From: Vagococcus xieshaowenii | GTDB taxonomy: Bacteria; Bacillota; Bacilli; Lactobacillales; Vagococcaceae | Reading direction: 5' to 3' | DNA: 64,000 bases | NCBI RefSeq assembly: GCF_004792515.1 | Contig: NZ_CP038865.1 | Coordinates: 642,001-706,000 of the forward strand | Shown here: positions 7,865 through 17,389 of the stretch, one piece after another | Numbering within the stretch: the first letter of the stretch is position 1 | How the letters are laid out: each line of letters opens with the position of its first letter | Notes under the pieces: generated by a model | The model's input: only the letters and a program-made list of their open reading frames with translations | Database searches by the model: none | What the model was told of the DNA's origin: nothing | Made by a program: the position numbers and the translations under genes

Positions 7865-8489
7865 AGTAATGTTAGTGGATGACCACGAGATGGTTAGACT
7901 AGGAGTATCATCTTATTTATCGATTCAAGATGATATTGAGGTTGTAGCAGAAGCTGAAAATGGCAAAATTGGTTACGAAAAAGCGTTAGAATATAAACCA
8001 GATGTAATTTTAATGGATTTAGTTATGGATGAAATGGACGGTATTGAAGCGACTAAATTGATTCTAAATGATTGGCCAGAAGCAAGAATTATTATAGTCA
8101 CAAGTTTTATTGATGATGAGAAAGTTTATCCTGCCATCGAAGCAGGCGCGGCGGGCTACCTATTAAAAACATCTTCTGCTAGTGAAATAGCCGAGGCTAT
8201 TCGTTCGAGTTACCGAGGAGAAACCGTTCTGGAACCGGAAGTGACAGGCATGATGATGGATCGTTTGACGAAAAAAAACATCCCTGTTCTTCATGATGAG
8301 TTAACTAATCGTGAGTCAGAAATATTATTGTTGATTTCTGAAGGGAAAAGCAATCAAGAAATAGCCGATGAACTGTTTATTACATTAAAAACAGTGAAGA
8401 CGCATGTTTCAAATATTTTATCAAAGTTAGAAGTAGAAGACCGTACGCAGGCTGCTATCTATGCCTTTAAGCACGGAATTGTTAAATAA
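7857..8489 (+). CDS. liaR: LiaR response regulator (LuxR/NarL type)
   Basis: A 210-residue regulator with an N-terminal receiver domain (VMLVDDHEMVRLG; phospho-acceptor Asp54 in LMDLVMDEMDG; conserved Lys in YLLKTS) and a C-terminal LuxR helix-turn-helix (ELTNRESEILLLISEGKSNQEIADELFITLKTVKTHVSNILSKL, described by its ends). The start at 7857 has GGAGA about 11 nt upstream; a GTG at 7848 is too close to it. Known LiaR targets in enterococci include the lia operon itself and liaXYZ, which is also in this window. Confidence 0.95.
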   Translation: MIRVMLVDDHEMVRLGVSSYLSIQDDIEVVAEAENGKIGYEKALEYKPDVILMDLVMDEMDGIEATKLILNDWPEARIIIVTSFIDDEKVYPAIEAGAAGYLLKTSSASEIAEAIRSSYRGETVLEPEVTGMMMDRLTKKNIPVLHDELTNRESEILLLISEGKSNQEIADELFITLKTVKTHVSNILSKLEVEDRTQAAIYAFKHGIVK

Positions 8490-8501
8490 AGTGAGGAAAT
8501 A

Positions 8502-9167
8502 ATGATGAAGCAAAGTTTTGCTGTTATTGGCTTAGGTCGATTTGGTGCTAGTGTTTGTACAACATTGGTTGAAACAGGTCAAGAAGTCTTAGCTATTGAC
8601 CGTGATGAAGATCGCGTGAATGAATACATGGATATTGCCACACACGCTGTAGTGGCCAATGCAGAAGATGAGATAGCATTACGTGCGTTAGGGTTACGTA
8701 ATTTTGACCACGTCATTATTGCAATTGGTGAAGATATTCAAGCTAGTATCTTGGTGACATTAATGGCAAAAGAAATGGGTGTACAGCGTATTACAGCTAA
8801 AGCTCAAAATTTATATCATGCAAAAGTATTGGAAAAAGTTGGCGCAGACCATGTCGTGCATCCAGAACGAGATATGGGAGAGCGTGTGGCCCATCACTTA
8901 ATTTCTAAAAATATTTTAGACTATTTAGAACTATCAGAAGAATACTCAATTGCTGAGATACGAATTGAGAATCATAAATTCGTCGATCGTACATTATTAG
9001 ATTTAGATTTGCGCCAACGATTTGGTCTAAACGTTGTTGCTATTAAACGTGAAGGAACCAAACTAATTGTTTCGCCATCCGCTGAAGAGATGGTATTACT
9101 TGACGATACCTTATTTGTAATCGGAGAAACAGTTGACGTAGAACGATTTGATGAAATCATGAACTAA
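8502..9167 (+). CDS. KtrA/TrkA-type potassium channel gating subunit
   Basis: A 221-residue cytoplasmic regulator with an RCK-N Rossmann domain (SFAVIGLGRFGASVCTTLVETG: G-x-G-x-x-G) and an RCK-C domain (about residues 135-221). In the KtrAB/KtrCD family an octameric ring of this protein gates the membrane channel KtrB; the RCK-N domain binds ADP/ATP and the RCK-C domain binds c-di-AMP, which closes the channel. No channel gene is adjacent, so its partner lies outside the window. It follows liaR by 12 bp and may be co-transcribed with lia, or read from a site inside liaR. A GAGGA ribosome binding site precedes two consecutive ATGs. Confidence 0.88.
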   Translation: MMKQSFAVIGLGRFGASVCTTLVETGQEVLAIDRDEDRVNEYMDIATHAVVANAEDEIALRALGLRNFDHVIIAIGEDIQASILVTLMAKEMGVQRITAKAQNLYHAKVLEKVGADHVVHPERDMGERVAHHLISKNILDYLELSEEYSIAEIRIENHKFVDRTLLDLDLRQRFGLNVVAIKREGTKLIVSPSAEEMVLLDDTLFVIGETVDVERFDEIMN

Positions 9168-9195
9168 GAACTCTTTTTAAGGGTTCTTTTTTTGA
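9166..9195 (+). terminator. Terminator after the ktrA-like gene
   Basis: AAGAACTC ... GGGTTCTT followed by TTTTTTT. Confidence 0.8.
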
Positions 9196-9270
9196 GCGCG
9201 AAAAAAGTCAAATGTTTGCTGCTATGTTATGATAATAGTACAAAGCGTTGAAGAAAGTGTGGTTGATTAA

Positions 9271-9564
9271 ATGAAAATTACTGTAACAGATAAAGCAGAA
9301 AATTGGTTTAAAAATGAATTAGGTGTTGAAGCAGGGGGCTACGTTCATTTTTTTGGTAAATATGGTGGAGCGACAAATGTTCATGTCGGTTTTTCAACAG
9401 GTATGCGTGTGGAAGAACCAACAGATCCTATTGTTACGATGGAGCAAAATGGGATAACTTATTACATTGATAGTACAGATGAATGGTTCTTTTCAACCTA
9501 TGATTTAGCGGTTGATTTTGATGAGAAAAAGGATGAACCTGTTTATACGTATTCAGAAAATTAA
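9271..9564 (+). CDS. HesB/YneR-family protein without cysteines
   Basis: A 97-residue member of the HesB-like (iron-sulfur biosynthesis) fold in the YneR branch: MKITVTDKAENWFKNEL, then GGYVHFFGKYGG and a C-terminal FFSTYDLAVDFDE. True A-type carriers such as IscA bind iron or a cluster through three cysteines; this protein has none, so it cannot act as a classical Fe-S carrier. Its role is unknown. It stands alone, with a terminator behind it shared with the convergent DUF1189 gene. Confidence 0.8.
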   Translation: MKITVTDKAENWFKNELGVEAGGYVHFFGKYGGATNVHVGFSTGMRVEEPTDPIVTMEQNGITYYIDSTDEWFFSTYDLAVDFDEKKDEPVYTYSEN

Positions 9565-9598
9565 AAAGAACTAGTCGCTTGGCGGCTAGTTCTTTTTG
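9563..9598. terminator. Bidirectional terminator
   Basis: AAAAAGAACTAG ... CTAGTTCTTTTT with a short loop, between two convergent genes. Confidence 0.9.
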
Positions 9599-10410
9599 TT
9601 TTGTGAATTAATAAGTTGCTTCTTAATTTGGCGAATATTATTAGAGTAAATAATCACGGATACAACAATAATTAACGTTAAGATATCCAGTGATGGGAAG
9701 AAAATCGATAAAATAGTTGATGCGACAACTGGTAATGTTGAAGCAGCTATAAATAATTTAAAAGAATTACCCAATGTTAATCCTAACATTCTCGCACGTT
9801 CAAATGTGTGACCAATAAGTGTGCCTAGCAATAAGTAAATACCAAACATGATCATCATCGGTACTAATGTCATCAGAATAATAGCCCCGATTAACATAGC
9901 TTTTTCACTTGTCCTTAAGGAAGAGCTTTTAAAAATCGTTTGACTGAAATACGTTTGATCAATGTCTTTGTAGTCTAGTTTTAGCGTGTTTTTCCCCAGT
10001 AGTCCGATGAAGGGGTTTGAATCATTCATCGTCACTACAAGATGGTTCTTCAGATAGCCAAGTCCGATTTGATTACCAACTAAACGCGTTTTAATATCAT
10101 CTGCACTCAATTTGTTCTCAGGATCAAAGGCAAATAGGAAGTAGTCAGAGGTATAGATAAAACTTTCACTAGGCTCTTTAGTTACCAGCTGATTGTCTTT
10201 AAACGAAAATTCAGGCGTTTGTTTAACAATTTCTTGAATATTTTTTTCTACTTGTTTTGTTTCAATAAAGGCTTGTCCCATAAGTGGTAATCCTAATATC
10301 AACGAAAGTAGTAAAAAGTATGGAATCATTATTTTTTTTGATAAACGATTGGCCATAAAAAGATTTTGAGGATGTCGTAATGCTTCTTTAAATAAAGATA
10401 AAATGTTCAT
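9586..10410 (-). CDS. DUF1189 family membrane protein
   Basis: A 274-residue integral membrane protein. A cytoplasmic N-terminal stretch (SLFKEALRHPQNLFMANRLSKK) precedes a first transmembrane segment (about 29-48). A roughly 110-residue extracytoplasmic domain follows, then three more membrane segments (about 170-200, 205-230, 235-255) and a basic tail. This is the DUF1189 layout; the opening 'P-x-x-L...NR' motif is typical. The family's function is not established, although it is often found in Firmicutes near envelope genes. Monocistronic on the minus strand, divergent from sodA. Confidence 0.8.
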   Translation of the reverse strand: MNILSLFKEALRHPQNLFMANRLSKKIMIPYFLLLSLILGLPLMGQAFIETKQVEKNIQEIVKQTPEFSFKDNQLVTKEPSESFIYTSDYFLFAFDPENKLSADDIKTRLVGNQIGLGYLKNHLVVTMNDSNPFIGLLGKNTLKLDYKDIDQTYFSQTIFKSSSLRTSEKAMLIGAIILMTLVPMMIMFGIYLLLGTLIGHTFERARMLGLTLGNSFKLFIAASTLPVVASTILSIFFPSLDILTLIIVVSVIIYSNNIRQIKKQLINSQNKKN

Positions 10411-10567
10411 AGATGTATTGCTCCTAACAGATATTTATCTTATAATTGTATATGTTTATAAGGGAAATTACAAAATAAATTCACTTTTAAGCATTACTTT
10501 TGTAAAACACGTTATTAAGTGATACATTTTTTTATGTAGGATAAAAAAACTTTTAGGAGGAACCACA

Positions 10568-11176
10568 ATGACATACCAATTACCAGAATTACCATATGCA
10601 TACGATGCATTAGAACCACATATTGATGAATTAACTATGCACTTACATCACGACAAACATCATAACACTTATGTTACTAACTTAAATGCAGCAATCGAAA
10701 AATATCCAGAATTAGGCGAAAAATCAATTGACGAATTAGTCGCTGATTTAGCTAACGTGCCAGCTGACATTCAAACAGCAGTACGTAACAATGGTGGCGG
10801 TCATGCTAACCATACATTCTTCTGGGAAATCATGGGACCAAACGGTGGTGGCGAACCTACTGGCGATATTAAAGAAGCAATCAATGCTAAATTTGGTAGC
10901 TATGAAGCTTTCCAATCAGAATTTACTGCAGCAGCAACTGGCCGTTTTGGATCAGGTTGGGCATGGTTAGTCGTTAATAACGGCGAATTAGAAGTAATGT
11001 CTACTGCTAATCAAGATTCTCCATTATCAGAAGGTAAAACACCTGTATTAGGAATCGATGTTTGGGAACACGCTTACTACAAAAAATATAGCAACGTACG
11101 TCCAGATTACATTAAAGCATTCTTCAATGTAATCAACTGGGATGAAGTTAACAAACACTACGCAGCAGCAAAATAA
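10568..11176 (+). CDS. sodA: Superoxide dismutase, Mn (or cambialistic Mn/Fe)
   Basis: Converts superoxide to hydrogen peroxide and oxygen in the cytoplasm. Full length at 202 residues. The four metal ligands are visible: His27 in [12 protein letters not shown], the histidine of ANHTFFW, and the Asp and His of DVWEHAYY. The motif GGHANH together with Q in NQDSPLSEG fits manganese specificity better than iron. A perfect AGGAGG lies 9 nt before the ATG, and codon use is biased to preferred codons, as expected for an abundant protein. It has its own terminator. Confidence 0.97.
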   Translation: MTYQLPELPYAYDALEPHIDELTMHLHHDKHHNTYVTNLNAAIEKYPELGEKSIDELVADLANVPADIQTAVRNNGGGHANHTFFWEIMGPNGGGEPTGDIKEAINAKFGSYEAFQSEFTAAATGRFGSGWAWLVVNNGELEVMSTANQDSPLSEGKTPVLGIDVWEHAYYKKYSNVRPDYIKAFFNVINWDEVNKHYAAAK

Positions 11177-11193
11177 TCAGTTAAATAACATGG

Positions 11194-11231
11194 GGAGATG
11201 TGGCGATTATCGTCATATCTCTTTTTTTCTT
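11194..11231 (+). terminator. Terminator after sodA
   Basis: GAGATGTGGCG, loop ATTAT, CGTCATATCTC, then TTTTTTTCTTTT. Confidence 0.9.
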
Positions 11232-11301
11232 TTCTTCATCTTATCTCCTTAATTTTTAATCAAATATGCTATAATAAGATGAATTATAAGGAGGCATTGA
11301 A

Positions 11302-11592
11302 ATGAATAAGGAAAATGAACATCAATTAGCATTGTCTGTTTTAAATAAAGAAGCAAGTAAAATTAGAACCCTAATTAACAGTCAACGAAATCATCTATGT
11401 ATTTCCCAGTGTAAAGCCTTTGAGGAAGTGGTAGATACACAAATGTATGGTTTTAGTCGCCAAATTGACTTTGCAATAAAAATGAATATTTTAAAGCATG
11501 AAGAAGGACAACTTATTTTGGCTGATTTAGAACGTGAATTAAATCAGGTCTATATAGATGTCTATGAAACACAAAAGGAAATGCAAGAATAG
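11302..11592 (+). CDS. ylaN: YlaN family protein (DUF1507)
   Basis: A 96-residue all-helical cytoplasmic protein matching YlaN in length and in landmarks (SKIRTLINSQRNHLCISQCKAFEEVVDTQMYGFSRQIDFA). In Bacillus and Staphylococcus YlaN is needed under iron limitation and acts on the iron regulator Fur; that is recalled family knowledge, not visible here. The ylaN-ftsW-pyc order is exactly that of Bacillus subtilis. An AAGGAGG ribosome binding site precedes the ATG and the next gene begins 11 bp later, so the genes form an operon. Confidence 0.9.
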   Translation: MNKENEHQLALSVLNKEASKIRTLINSQRNHLCISQCKAFEEVVDTQMYGFSRQIDFAIKMNILKHEEGQLILADLERELNQVYIDVYETQKEMQE

Positions 11593-11603
11593 GAGTGTAG
11601 TTA

Positions 11604-12773
11604 GTGGTAAAGAAGCCAAAAAAACGTTACTTTTTAGATTATGGAATAGTCATTCCATACATAGCATTATCAATTATCGGAATTGTGATGGTATACAGTG
11701 CGACAGCCTATAAGCTGATTAGTGCAGGACGAAATGAATTTAGTGGTGGAATCAAGCAAGTTGCTTTTTTTGCTGTTGGTTTGATTATTATTTATGTCAT
11801 TTATCATATGAAAATTGACTTTTTACAAAATCGAACGGTAGTAATGGCCAGTTTTATAGGTATATTGGCCATGTTGGTCTTAACGTTCTTTATTGGAGAA
11901 GCACTAGGTGGTGCCAGAGGTTGGATTAAGATTGCTGGCGTCCAAGTACAGCCAGTTGAATTTCTTAAAATAATTGTTATCTGGTATTTATCTTATGTCT
12001 TATCAAAACGTCAGTCAACGATTTCTAATGAATTCATCAAAACAGTTCTATGGCCAGTCGGAATGATCGCAGCAGCAGCCTTTTTAGTACTAGTACAGCC
12101 AGATACAGGTGGTGCAGCGATTATTGTGTTACTAACCATTGTCATGTTATTGGCTAGTGGTATTAGTTACTGGTACGGTATCGCGATTACTGGTGGTGGT
12201 ATCGCGCTAAGTTTTATCGCAATCGAATTTGTTACGACTGTAGGGAAGTATTTTATTCCTGAATATATTGTTAATCGTTTCTTAGTATTTAAGAACCCTT
12301 TTATTTCTCAATATGATGCAGGAATGCAAATGATCCAATCTTACTATGCAATGTTTAATGGTGGTTTGTTTGGTAGAGGTTTAGGTAATAGTATTCAGAA
12401 AAAAGGCTTTTTACCCGTGGCAGAATCAGATTTTATTTTTTCGATTATTATTGAAGAATTGGGATTGATTGCTGCAGTTATCATTCTATTAATGTTAATG
12501 TTTTTGATACTCCGTATTATTTCTGTAGGGATTAAAGCAACGAGCACATTTAATTCAATGGTTTGTACGGGAATAGGGGCAATGATGTTAATCCAAACCT
12601 TTATTAACGTTGGAGGGATTACGGGGTTGATTCCAATGACAGGTGTTACTTTTCCGTTTATAAGTCAAGGAGGCTCAAGTTTTATTTCCTTATCAATTGG
12701 TGTCGGGTTAGCACTAAATATTAGAGCAGATGAGTTAAGAAGAAAATATCAACGTCAAATCGAAGCATTATAA
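11604..12773 (+). CDS. ftsW: FtsW septal peptidoglycan glycosyltransferase
   Basis: SEDS-family enzyme that polymerises lipid II into glycan strands at the division septum together with a class B penicillin-binding protein. The 389-residue protein has about ten transmembrane helices. Conserved SEDS landmarks are MVYSATAY near the N-terminus, RGWIKI, QPVEFLK, VLVQPDTGGA (containing the essential Asp), ESDFIFSII-EELG, and the final FPFISQGGSSF. The start is GTG at 11604 with AGGAG 8 nt upstream. FtsW rather than RodA is preferred because of the ylaN-ftsW-pyc context. Confidence 0.92.
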   Translation: MVKKPKKRYFLDYGIVIPYIALSIIGIVMVYSATAYKLISAGRNEFSGGIKQVAFFAVGLIIIYVIYHMKIDFLQNRTVVMASFIGILAMLVLTFFIGEALGGARGWIKIAGVQVQPVEFLKIIVIWYLSYVLSKRQSTISNEFIKTVLWPVGMIAAAAFLVLVQPDTGGAAIIVLLTIVMLLASGISYWYGIAITGGGIALSFIAIEFVTTVGKYFIPEYIVNRFLVFKNPFISQYDAGMQMIQSYYAMFNGGLFGRGLGNSIQKKGFLPVAESDFIFSIIIEELGLIAAVIILLMLMFLILRIISVGIKATSTFNSMVCTGIGAMMLIQTFINVGGITGLIPMTGVTFPFISQGGSSFISLSIGVGLALNIRADELRRKYQRQIEAL

Positions 12774-12799
12774 AGTTTGTATAAAGGAGACCTGTGACC

Positions 12800-15700
12800 A
12801 TGAAAAAAATATTAGTTGCCAATCGAGGGGAAATCGCGATTAGAATTTTCCGTGCATGTACTGAATTAGGCATTCCTACTGTAGGAATTTATGCACGCGA
12901 AGACGAAGACTCTATTCATCGTTTTAAAGCGGATGAAGCCTATGTAGTAGGATTAGGGAAAAAACCAATCGATGCTTACTTAGATATTGAAGATATTATT
13001 AGAATCGCAAAAGATACAGGAGCAGATGCAATTCATCCTGGTTATGGTCTATTATCTGAAAATTTAGCTTTTTCAAAACGCTGTGAGGCTGAAGTAATTA
13101 AATTTATTGGTCCTTCATCTGGGCACTTGGATATGTTTGGCGATAAAATAAAAGCCAAAGAAGCGGCAATAAATGCAGGCTTACAATCCATTCCAGGTTC
13201 AGATGGGCCAGTAGAGTCTGTAGAAGAGGTTTATGACTTTGGACGTCATCATGGCTATCCAGTCATGATTAAAGCCGCACTTGGTGGCGGTGGACGTGGT
13301 ATGAGAATTGTTCATAGTCAAGAAGAAGTAGAAGATGCCTTCCATCGAGCAAGTAGTGAAGCAAAAGCCGCATTTGGTAGTGATGAAGTTTATGTTGAAA
13401 AATATATTCAAAACCCTAAACATATTGAAGTACAAATTTTAGGTGATGAACATGGCAATGTGGTACATTTATTTGAACGTGATTGCTCAATTCAGCGACG
13501 TCATCAAAAAGTAGTAGAAATAGCACCGTGTGTTTCTCTGCCTATTTCATTACGTGAAGCAATTTGTGAAGCAGCCGTTAAGTTAATGAAGCATGTAGGC
13601 TATTATAATGCAGGAACAGTAGAATTTTTAGTTGAAGGCGATCAATTTTATTTTATCGAGGTTAATCCTCGTGTTCAGGTCGAACATACAATTACTGAAA
13701 TGATTACAGATATTGATATCGTGATTTCGCAAATTGAAATTGCCCAAGGAAAACAGCTTCATGAAGAAATGGGGGTTCCTAAGCAAGAAGACTTAACTTT
13801 TAGAGGAGCGGCGATTCAATGTCGTATCACTACAGAAGATCCAAGTAATGATTTTATGCCAGATACAGGCAAAATCGATACATATCGTTCGCCAGGTGGT
13901 TTAGGCATTCGTTTGGATGTTGGTAATGCCTATGCTGGAGCAGAAGTGACACCTTATTTTGATTCATTATTGGTAAAGGTATGTACTTATGGTATTAACT
14001 TTAATAAGGCCATTACAACGATGCAGCGTGCGTTAAAAGAATTCCGTATTCGTGGAGTAAAAACAAATATTCGCTTTTTAGAAAATGTGTTAGCACATGA
14101 ATCCTTCCAAAGTGGTGAGTTTAATACGACATTTATTGATAACACACCTGAATTATTTGATTTCCCACGTGTGTCAGATCGTAGTAATAAAATGTTGAAA
14201 TATATTGGAGAAGTAACCGTTAACGGCTTCCCAGGTATTAAGGAAGAAACGAAACCTGTGTTTGAACAACCTCGTCCGATTCTTTTACAAACAACAAGAA
14301 ATATTCCAGTAACCGCTAAAACCATTTTAGACACGCAAGGAGCAGATGCGGTCAGTCAATGGGTGAAAGACAAAGAAGAATTACTATTAACGGATACAAC
14401 CTTTAGAGATGCCCATCAAAGTTTACTGGCAACTCGTGTTAGAACAAAAGATATTTTAGGTATTGCCCATCAGACTGAATTAGCTATTCCTAATTTATTC
14501 TCAAGCGAGATGTGGGGAGGCGCAACTTTTGACGTGGCATATCGTTTCTTAAATGAGGATCCATGGGAACGTTTAAAATTAATTCGTGAGCAAATGCCGC
14601 ATACATTATTACAAATGTTATTCCGTGGTTCAAATGCAGTCGGTTACCAAAATTATCCAGATAATGCGATTGAAGCTTTTATCAAACAAGCCGCTGAAAA
14701 TGGGATCGATGTGTTCAGAATTTTTGATAGTTTGAACTGGTTACCTCAAATGGAAAAAAGTATTCAAGCTGTACGAGATAGTGGCAAAATCGCTGAAGGA
14801 ACGATTTGTTACACGGGGGATGTTTTATCCACTACCCGTACGAAATATGATATTAATTACTATGTGGATATGGCACTTGAACTTGAAAAAATGGGGGCAC
14901 ATATTATTGGTATTAAAGATATGGCAGGGTTATTAAAACCTCAAGCAGCTTACCATTTAATTAGTGCGCTTAAAGATAAAGTATCCTTACCGATTCATTT
15001 GCATACACACGATACGAGTGGGAATGGGCTTATCACTTATTCAGCAGCGACACGAGCAGGTGTAGACATTGTGGATGTTGCCATTAGTTCTTTAAGTGGC
15101 AATACGAGTCAACCAAGTATGGGAAGCTTGTACTATGCACTAGGTGAAGGTGAACGTACGCCAAACATTAACATCAAAAATGTTCAAGCCATCAATCATT
15201 ATTGGGAAAGTGTTCGTCGCTATTATGCGCCATTTGAGAATGGGATGAATGCCCCACATACTGAAGTTTACCAACATGAAATGCCAGGTGGTCAATACTC
15301 TAATTTGCAACAACAAGCCAAAGCAGTAGGATTAGAAGAACGTTGGGATGAAGTGAAGCAAGTCTATGCGGATGTTAACCAAATGTTTGGAGATATCGTT
15401 AAAGTTACTCCTTCTTCTAAAGTAGTAGGTGATATGGCACTCTTTATGATTCAAAATAATTTAACAGAAGAATTAATTTATGAAAAAGCTGACACATTAA
15501 GTTTCCCTGATTCTGTTGTTAGTTTTTTCCAAGGAGACTTGGGACAACCGACTGGAGGCTTCCCAGAAGAATTAAAAGCAGTTATTTTACAAGGGAAACC
15601 ATCTATTGAGGTTAGACCGGGTAGTTTGGCAACACCGATTAATTTTGAATCTACTAAGGCTGAATTACAAGAATTAATTGGCTATGAACCGTCTCAAGAA

Positions 15701-16228
15701 GAAGTTTTAAGTTATATTATGTACCCGCAAGTATTTTTAGATTATCGTAAGATGAACGATCAATTTGGTGAAATCACTGTATTAGATACACCAACCTTTT
15801 TCTACGGAATGCGTTTAAATGAAACAGTTAATCTTGAAATTGCTAAAGGAAAAGTATTCAAGATTCGTCTAGATGAAATTGGTGAACCTGATATTGAAGG
15901 AAATCGTACCTTATTCTTTAACTTTAATGGTCAGCGTCGTGAAATTATTATTAATGATACGCATGTTAAATCACAAGTAATCTTAAAAGTAAAAGCAGAA
16001 CCAACTAACAAACAACATATTGGTGCAACAATGCCAGGTTCAGTGCTAGAAGTCTTGGTTTCTAAAGGCGAAAAAGTAACAAAAGGACAAACGCTAATGG
16101 TAACAGAAGCCATGAAGATGGAAACGACCTTACAAGCACCATTTGATGGTGTAATAAGCAAGCTTCATGCTGAAGCAGGAGAACCTATTAGAACTGGTGA
16201 TTTATTAATTGAAATCACACCTAAATAA
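12800..16228 (+). CDS. pyc: Pyruvate carboxylase
   Basis: Biotin enzyme that makes oxaloacetate from pyruvate, bicarbonate and ATP, replenishing the aspartate branch in a lactic acid bacterium with a partial TCA cycle. About 1,142 residues. The N-terminal biotin carboxylase domain (1-450) has the ATP-grasp loop GGGGRGMR and the motif ERDCSIQRRHQK. The carboxyltransferase domain (about 525-800) begins LLLTDTTFRDAHQSLLATR; a conserved PYC tetramerisation region follows. The C-terminal biotinyl domain has the biotinylated Lys1106 in EAMKMET. The start at 12800 has GGAG 10 nt upstream; a GTG at 12794 is too close to it. Confidence 0.98.
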   Translation: MKKILVANRGEIAIRIFRACTELGIPTVGIYAREDEDSIHRFKADEAYVVGLGKKPIDAYLDIEDIIRIAKDTGADAIHPGYGLLSENLAFSKRCEAEVIKFIGPSSGHLDMFGDKIKAKEAAINAGLQSIPGSDGPVESVEEVYDFGRHHGYPVMIKAALGGGGRGMRIVHSQEEVEDAFHRASSEAKAAFGSDEVYVEKYIQNPKHIEVQILGDEHGNVVHLFERDCSIQRRHQKVVEIAPCVSLPISLREAICEAAVKLMKHVGYYNAGTVEFLVEGDQFYFIEVNPRVQVEHTITEMITDIDIVISQIEIAQGKQLHEEMGVPKQEDLTFRGAAIQCRITTEDPSNDFMPDTGKIDTYRSPGGLGIRLDVGNAYAGAEVTPYFDSLLVKVCTYGINFNKAITTMQRALKEFRIRGVKTNIRFLENVLAHESFQSGEFNTTFIDNTPELFDFPRVSDRSNKMLKYIGEVTVNGFPGIKEETKPVFEQPRPILLQTTRNIPVTAKTILDTQGADAVSQWVKDKEELLLTDTTFRDAHQSLLATRVRTKDILGIAHQTELAIPNLFSSEMWGGATFDVAYRFLNEDPWERLKLIREQMPHTLLQMLFRGSNAVGYQNYPDNAIEAFIKQAAENGIDVFRIFDSLNWLPQMEKSIQAVRDSGKIAEGTICYTGDVLSTTRTKYDINYYVDMALELEKMGAHIIGIKDMAGLLKPQAAYHLISALKDKVSLPIHLHTHDTSGNGLITYSAATRAGVDIVDVAISSLSGNTSQPSMGSLYYALGEGERTPNINIKNVQAINHYWESVRRYYAPFENGMNAPHTEVYQHEMPGGQYSNLQQQAKAVGLEERWDEVKQVYADVNQMFGDIVKVTPSSKVVGDMALFMIQNNLTEELIYEKADTLSFPDSVVSFFQGDLGQPTGGFPEELKAVILQGKPSIEVRPGSLATPINFESTKAELQELIGYEPSQEEVLSYIMYPQVFLDYRKMNDQFGEITVLDTPTFFYGMRLNETVNLEIAKGKVFKIRLDEIGEPDIEGNRTLFFNFNGQRREIIINDTHVKSQVILKVKAEPTNKQHIGATMPGSVLEVLVSKGEKVTKGQTLMVTEAMKMETTLQAPFDGVISKLHAEAGEPIRTGDLLIEITPK

Positions 16229-16260
16229 TTGCCCCACTATTGGAAGAAAGAAGGGAAAGA

Positions 16261-17361
16261 ATGAAACGAATAAAAGATTTTCTAGTTGCAGTTCTTTTTA
16301 TTTCCATTATTAGTTACACGTTACCCATTTTTTTCCCACAATCTTCTTCCTCTCCAAAAGAAAATACGAGTATCGATGAATCTATAAAAGAAAAAGAACC
16401 GACCTTTGTTCAAGAAAAATTACCAGCCAATGGTTATTCTAAATGGATTGGTAAATCAGGTGAAAAATTTGCTAAACAATTTGGAGAACCTGTTTCCAAG
16501 GAAAGAATCAGTCAGACGCATGAATGGTGGACATATGGAAGTAGTGCGAACGATTATTATGAAGTATTAGTTGTTAATCATCAAATTGAGTCAATCTTGA
16601 TTTTAGGCAATGAAGTGGAGACAGATAATATACATACTGGTATGAAAATGGAAGATTTAGCGTTGTTGACAACGTTGTATTCCAATTTTAGTTTTGATTA
16701 TGAACGAGAGAATTACGTGATCGAGTTGAGTGAAGAAGACATGAATTATCAACCGCTAATTGCTTTTAACAATGGCGCGTTTGCACTTATTCAATTTAAT
16801 CAGAAGACTGGAGCTATTATAGCTATTCGCTATCTATCCGCACATGATTTACTGACGTTAATGCCGTACCAATTACTATCAGGCAACTTGTTAGATGCAG
16901 GAGACTCTCTATCAAATGCATCAACAGTAAAAGATAGCGTTAGAAAAAAACATTTGGTTAATTTATTCAATCAATTACGTGAACTTGCTGATTTAGATAA
17001 GCTAGATTTAGATCCTATGCTCAATAATCTGGCGGATGAATTAGCTCAGCACTTTGTTGGGAATCAAGAAACGATTTTGCAAGAAGATCGTTTAGAAGAG
17101 TTTCTTGAAGAACGTATGACGCATACGTATGAACGTCCGTTTTATTTAGAGAAGAATGAAATGCGTGAATTGGAAAAAATAAGTAACGCCAATAAATTTG
17201 AAGATATAGAAGGACTATTGTATTTGCCTAATCAAGATACCTCGTTTTTAGCGATGCATCTATACGGAGAATTAACACACTTATTGAAGCTTGATGATGA
17301 AAAGGTAAATAAAATTGGATTAGCTTTTAAAGATGATTTTATCGTGGTATTATTGAAATGA
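16261..17361 (+). CDS. Exported CAP-associated/CAP-like domain protein (YlbC-like)
   Basis: A 366-residue protein with an N-terminal membrane anchor or signal (KDFLVAVLFISIISYTLPIFF), a charged linker, and a CAP-associated N-terminal domain (about residues 60-200; GKSGEKFAKQFGEP...WWTYGSS). The C-terminal half resembles a degenerate CAP/SCP domain: it starts NLFNQLRELADLDKLDLDPMLNNLADELAQHF but lacks the usual histidine and glutamate set of active CAP proteins. Position between pyc and ylbF matches B. subtilis YlbC. Cell-surface location is predicted; function is unknown. The ATG at 16261 has AAGGGAAAG upstream; the frame is open to a TTG at 16240. Confidence 0.75.
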   Translation: MKRIKDFLVAVLFISIISYTLPIFFPQSSSSPKENTSIDESIKEKEPTFVQEKLPANGYSKWIGKSGEKFAKQFGEPVSKERISQTHEWWTYGSSANDYYEVLVVNHQIESILILGNEVETDNIHTGMKMEDLALLTTLYSNFSFDYERENYVIELSEEDMNYQPLIAFNNGAFALIQFNQKTGAIIAIRYLSAHDLLTLMPYQLLSGNLLDAGDSLSNASTVKDSVRKKHLVNLFNQLRELADLDKLDLDPMLNNLADELAQHFVGNQETILQEDRLEEFLEERMTHTYERPFYLEKNEMRELEKISNANKFEDIEGLLYLPNQDTSFLAMHLYGELTHLLKLDDEKVNKIGLAFKDDFIVVLLK

Positions 17362-17389
17362 TAAAATAACCCTTTCATGAGGTGAATAA

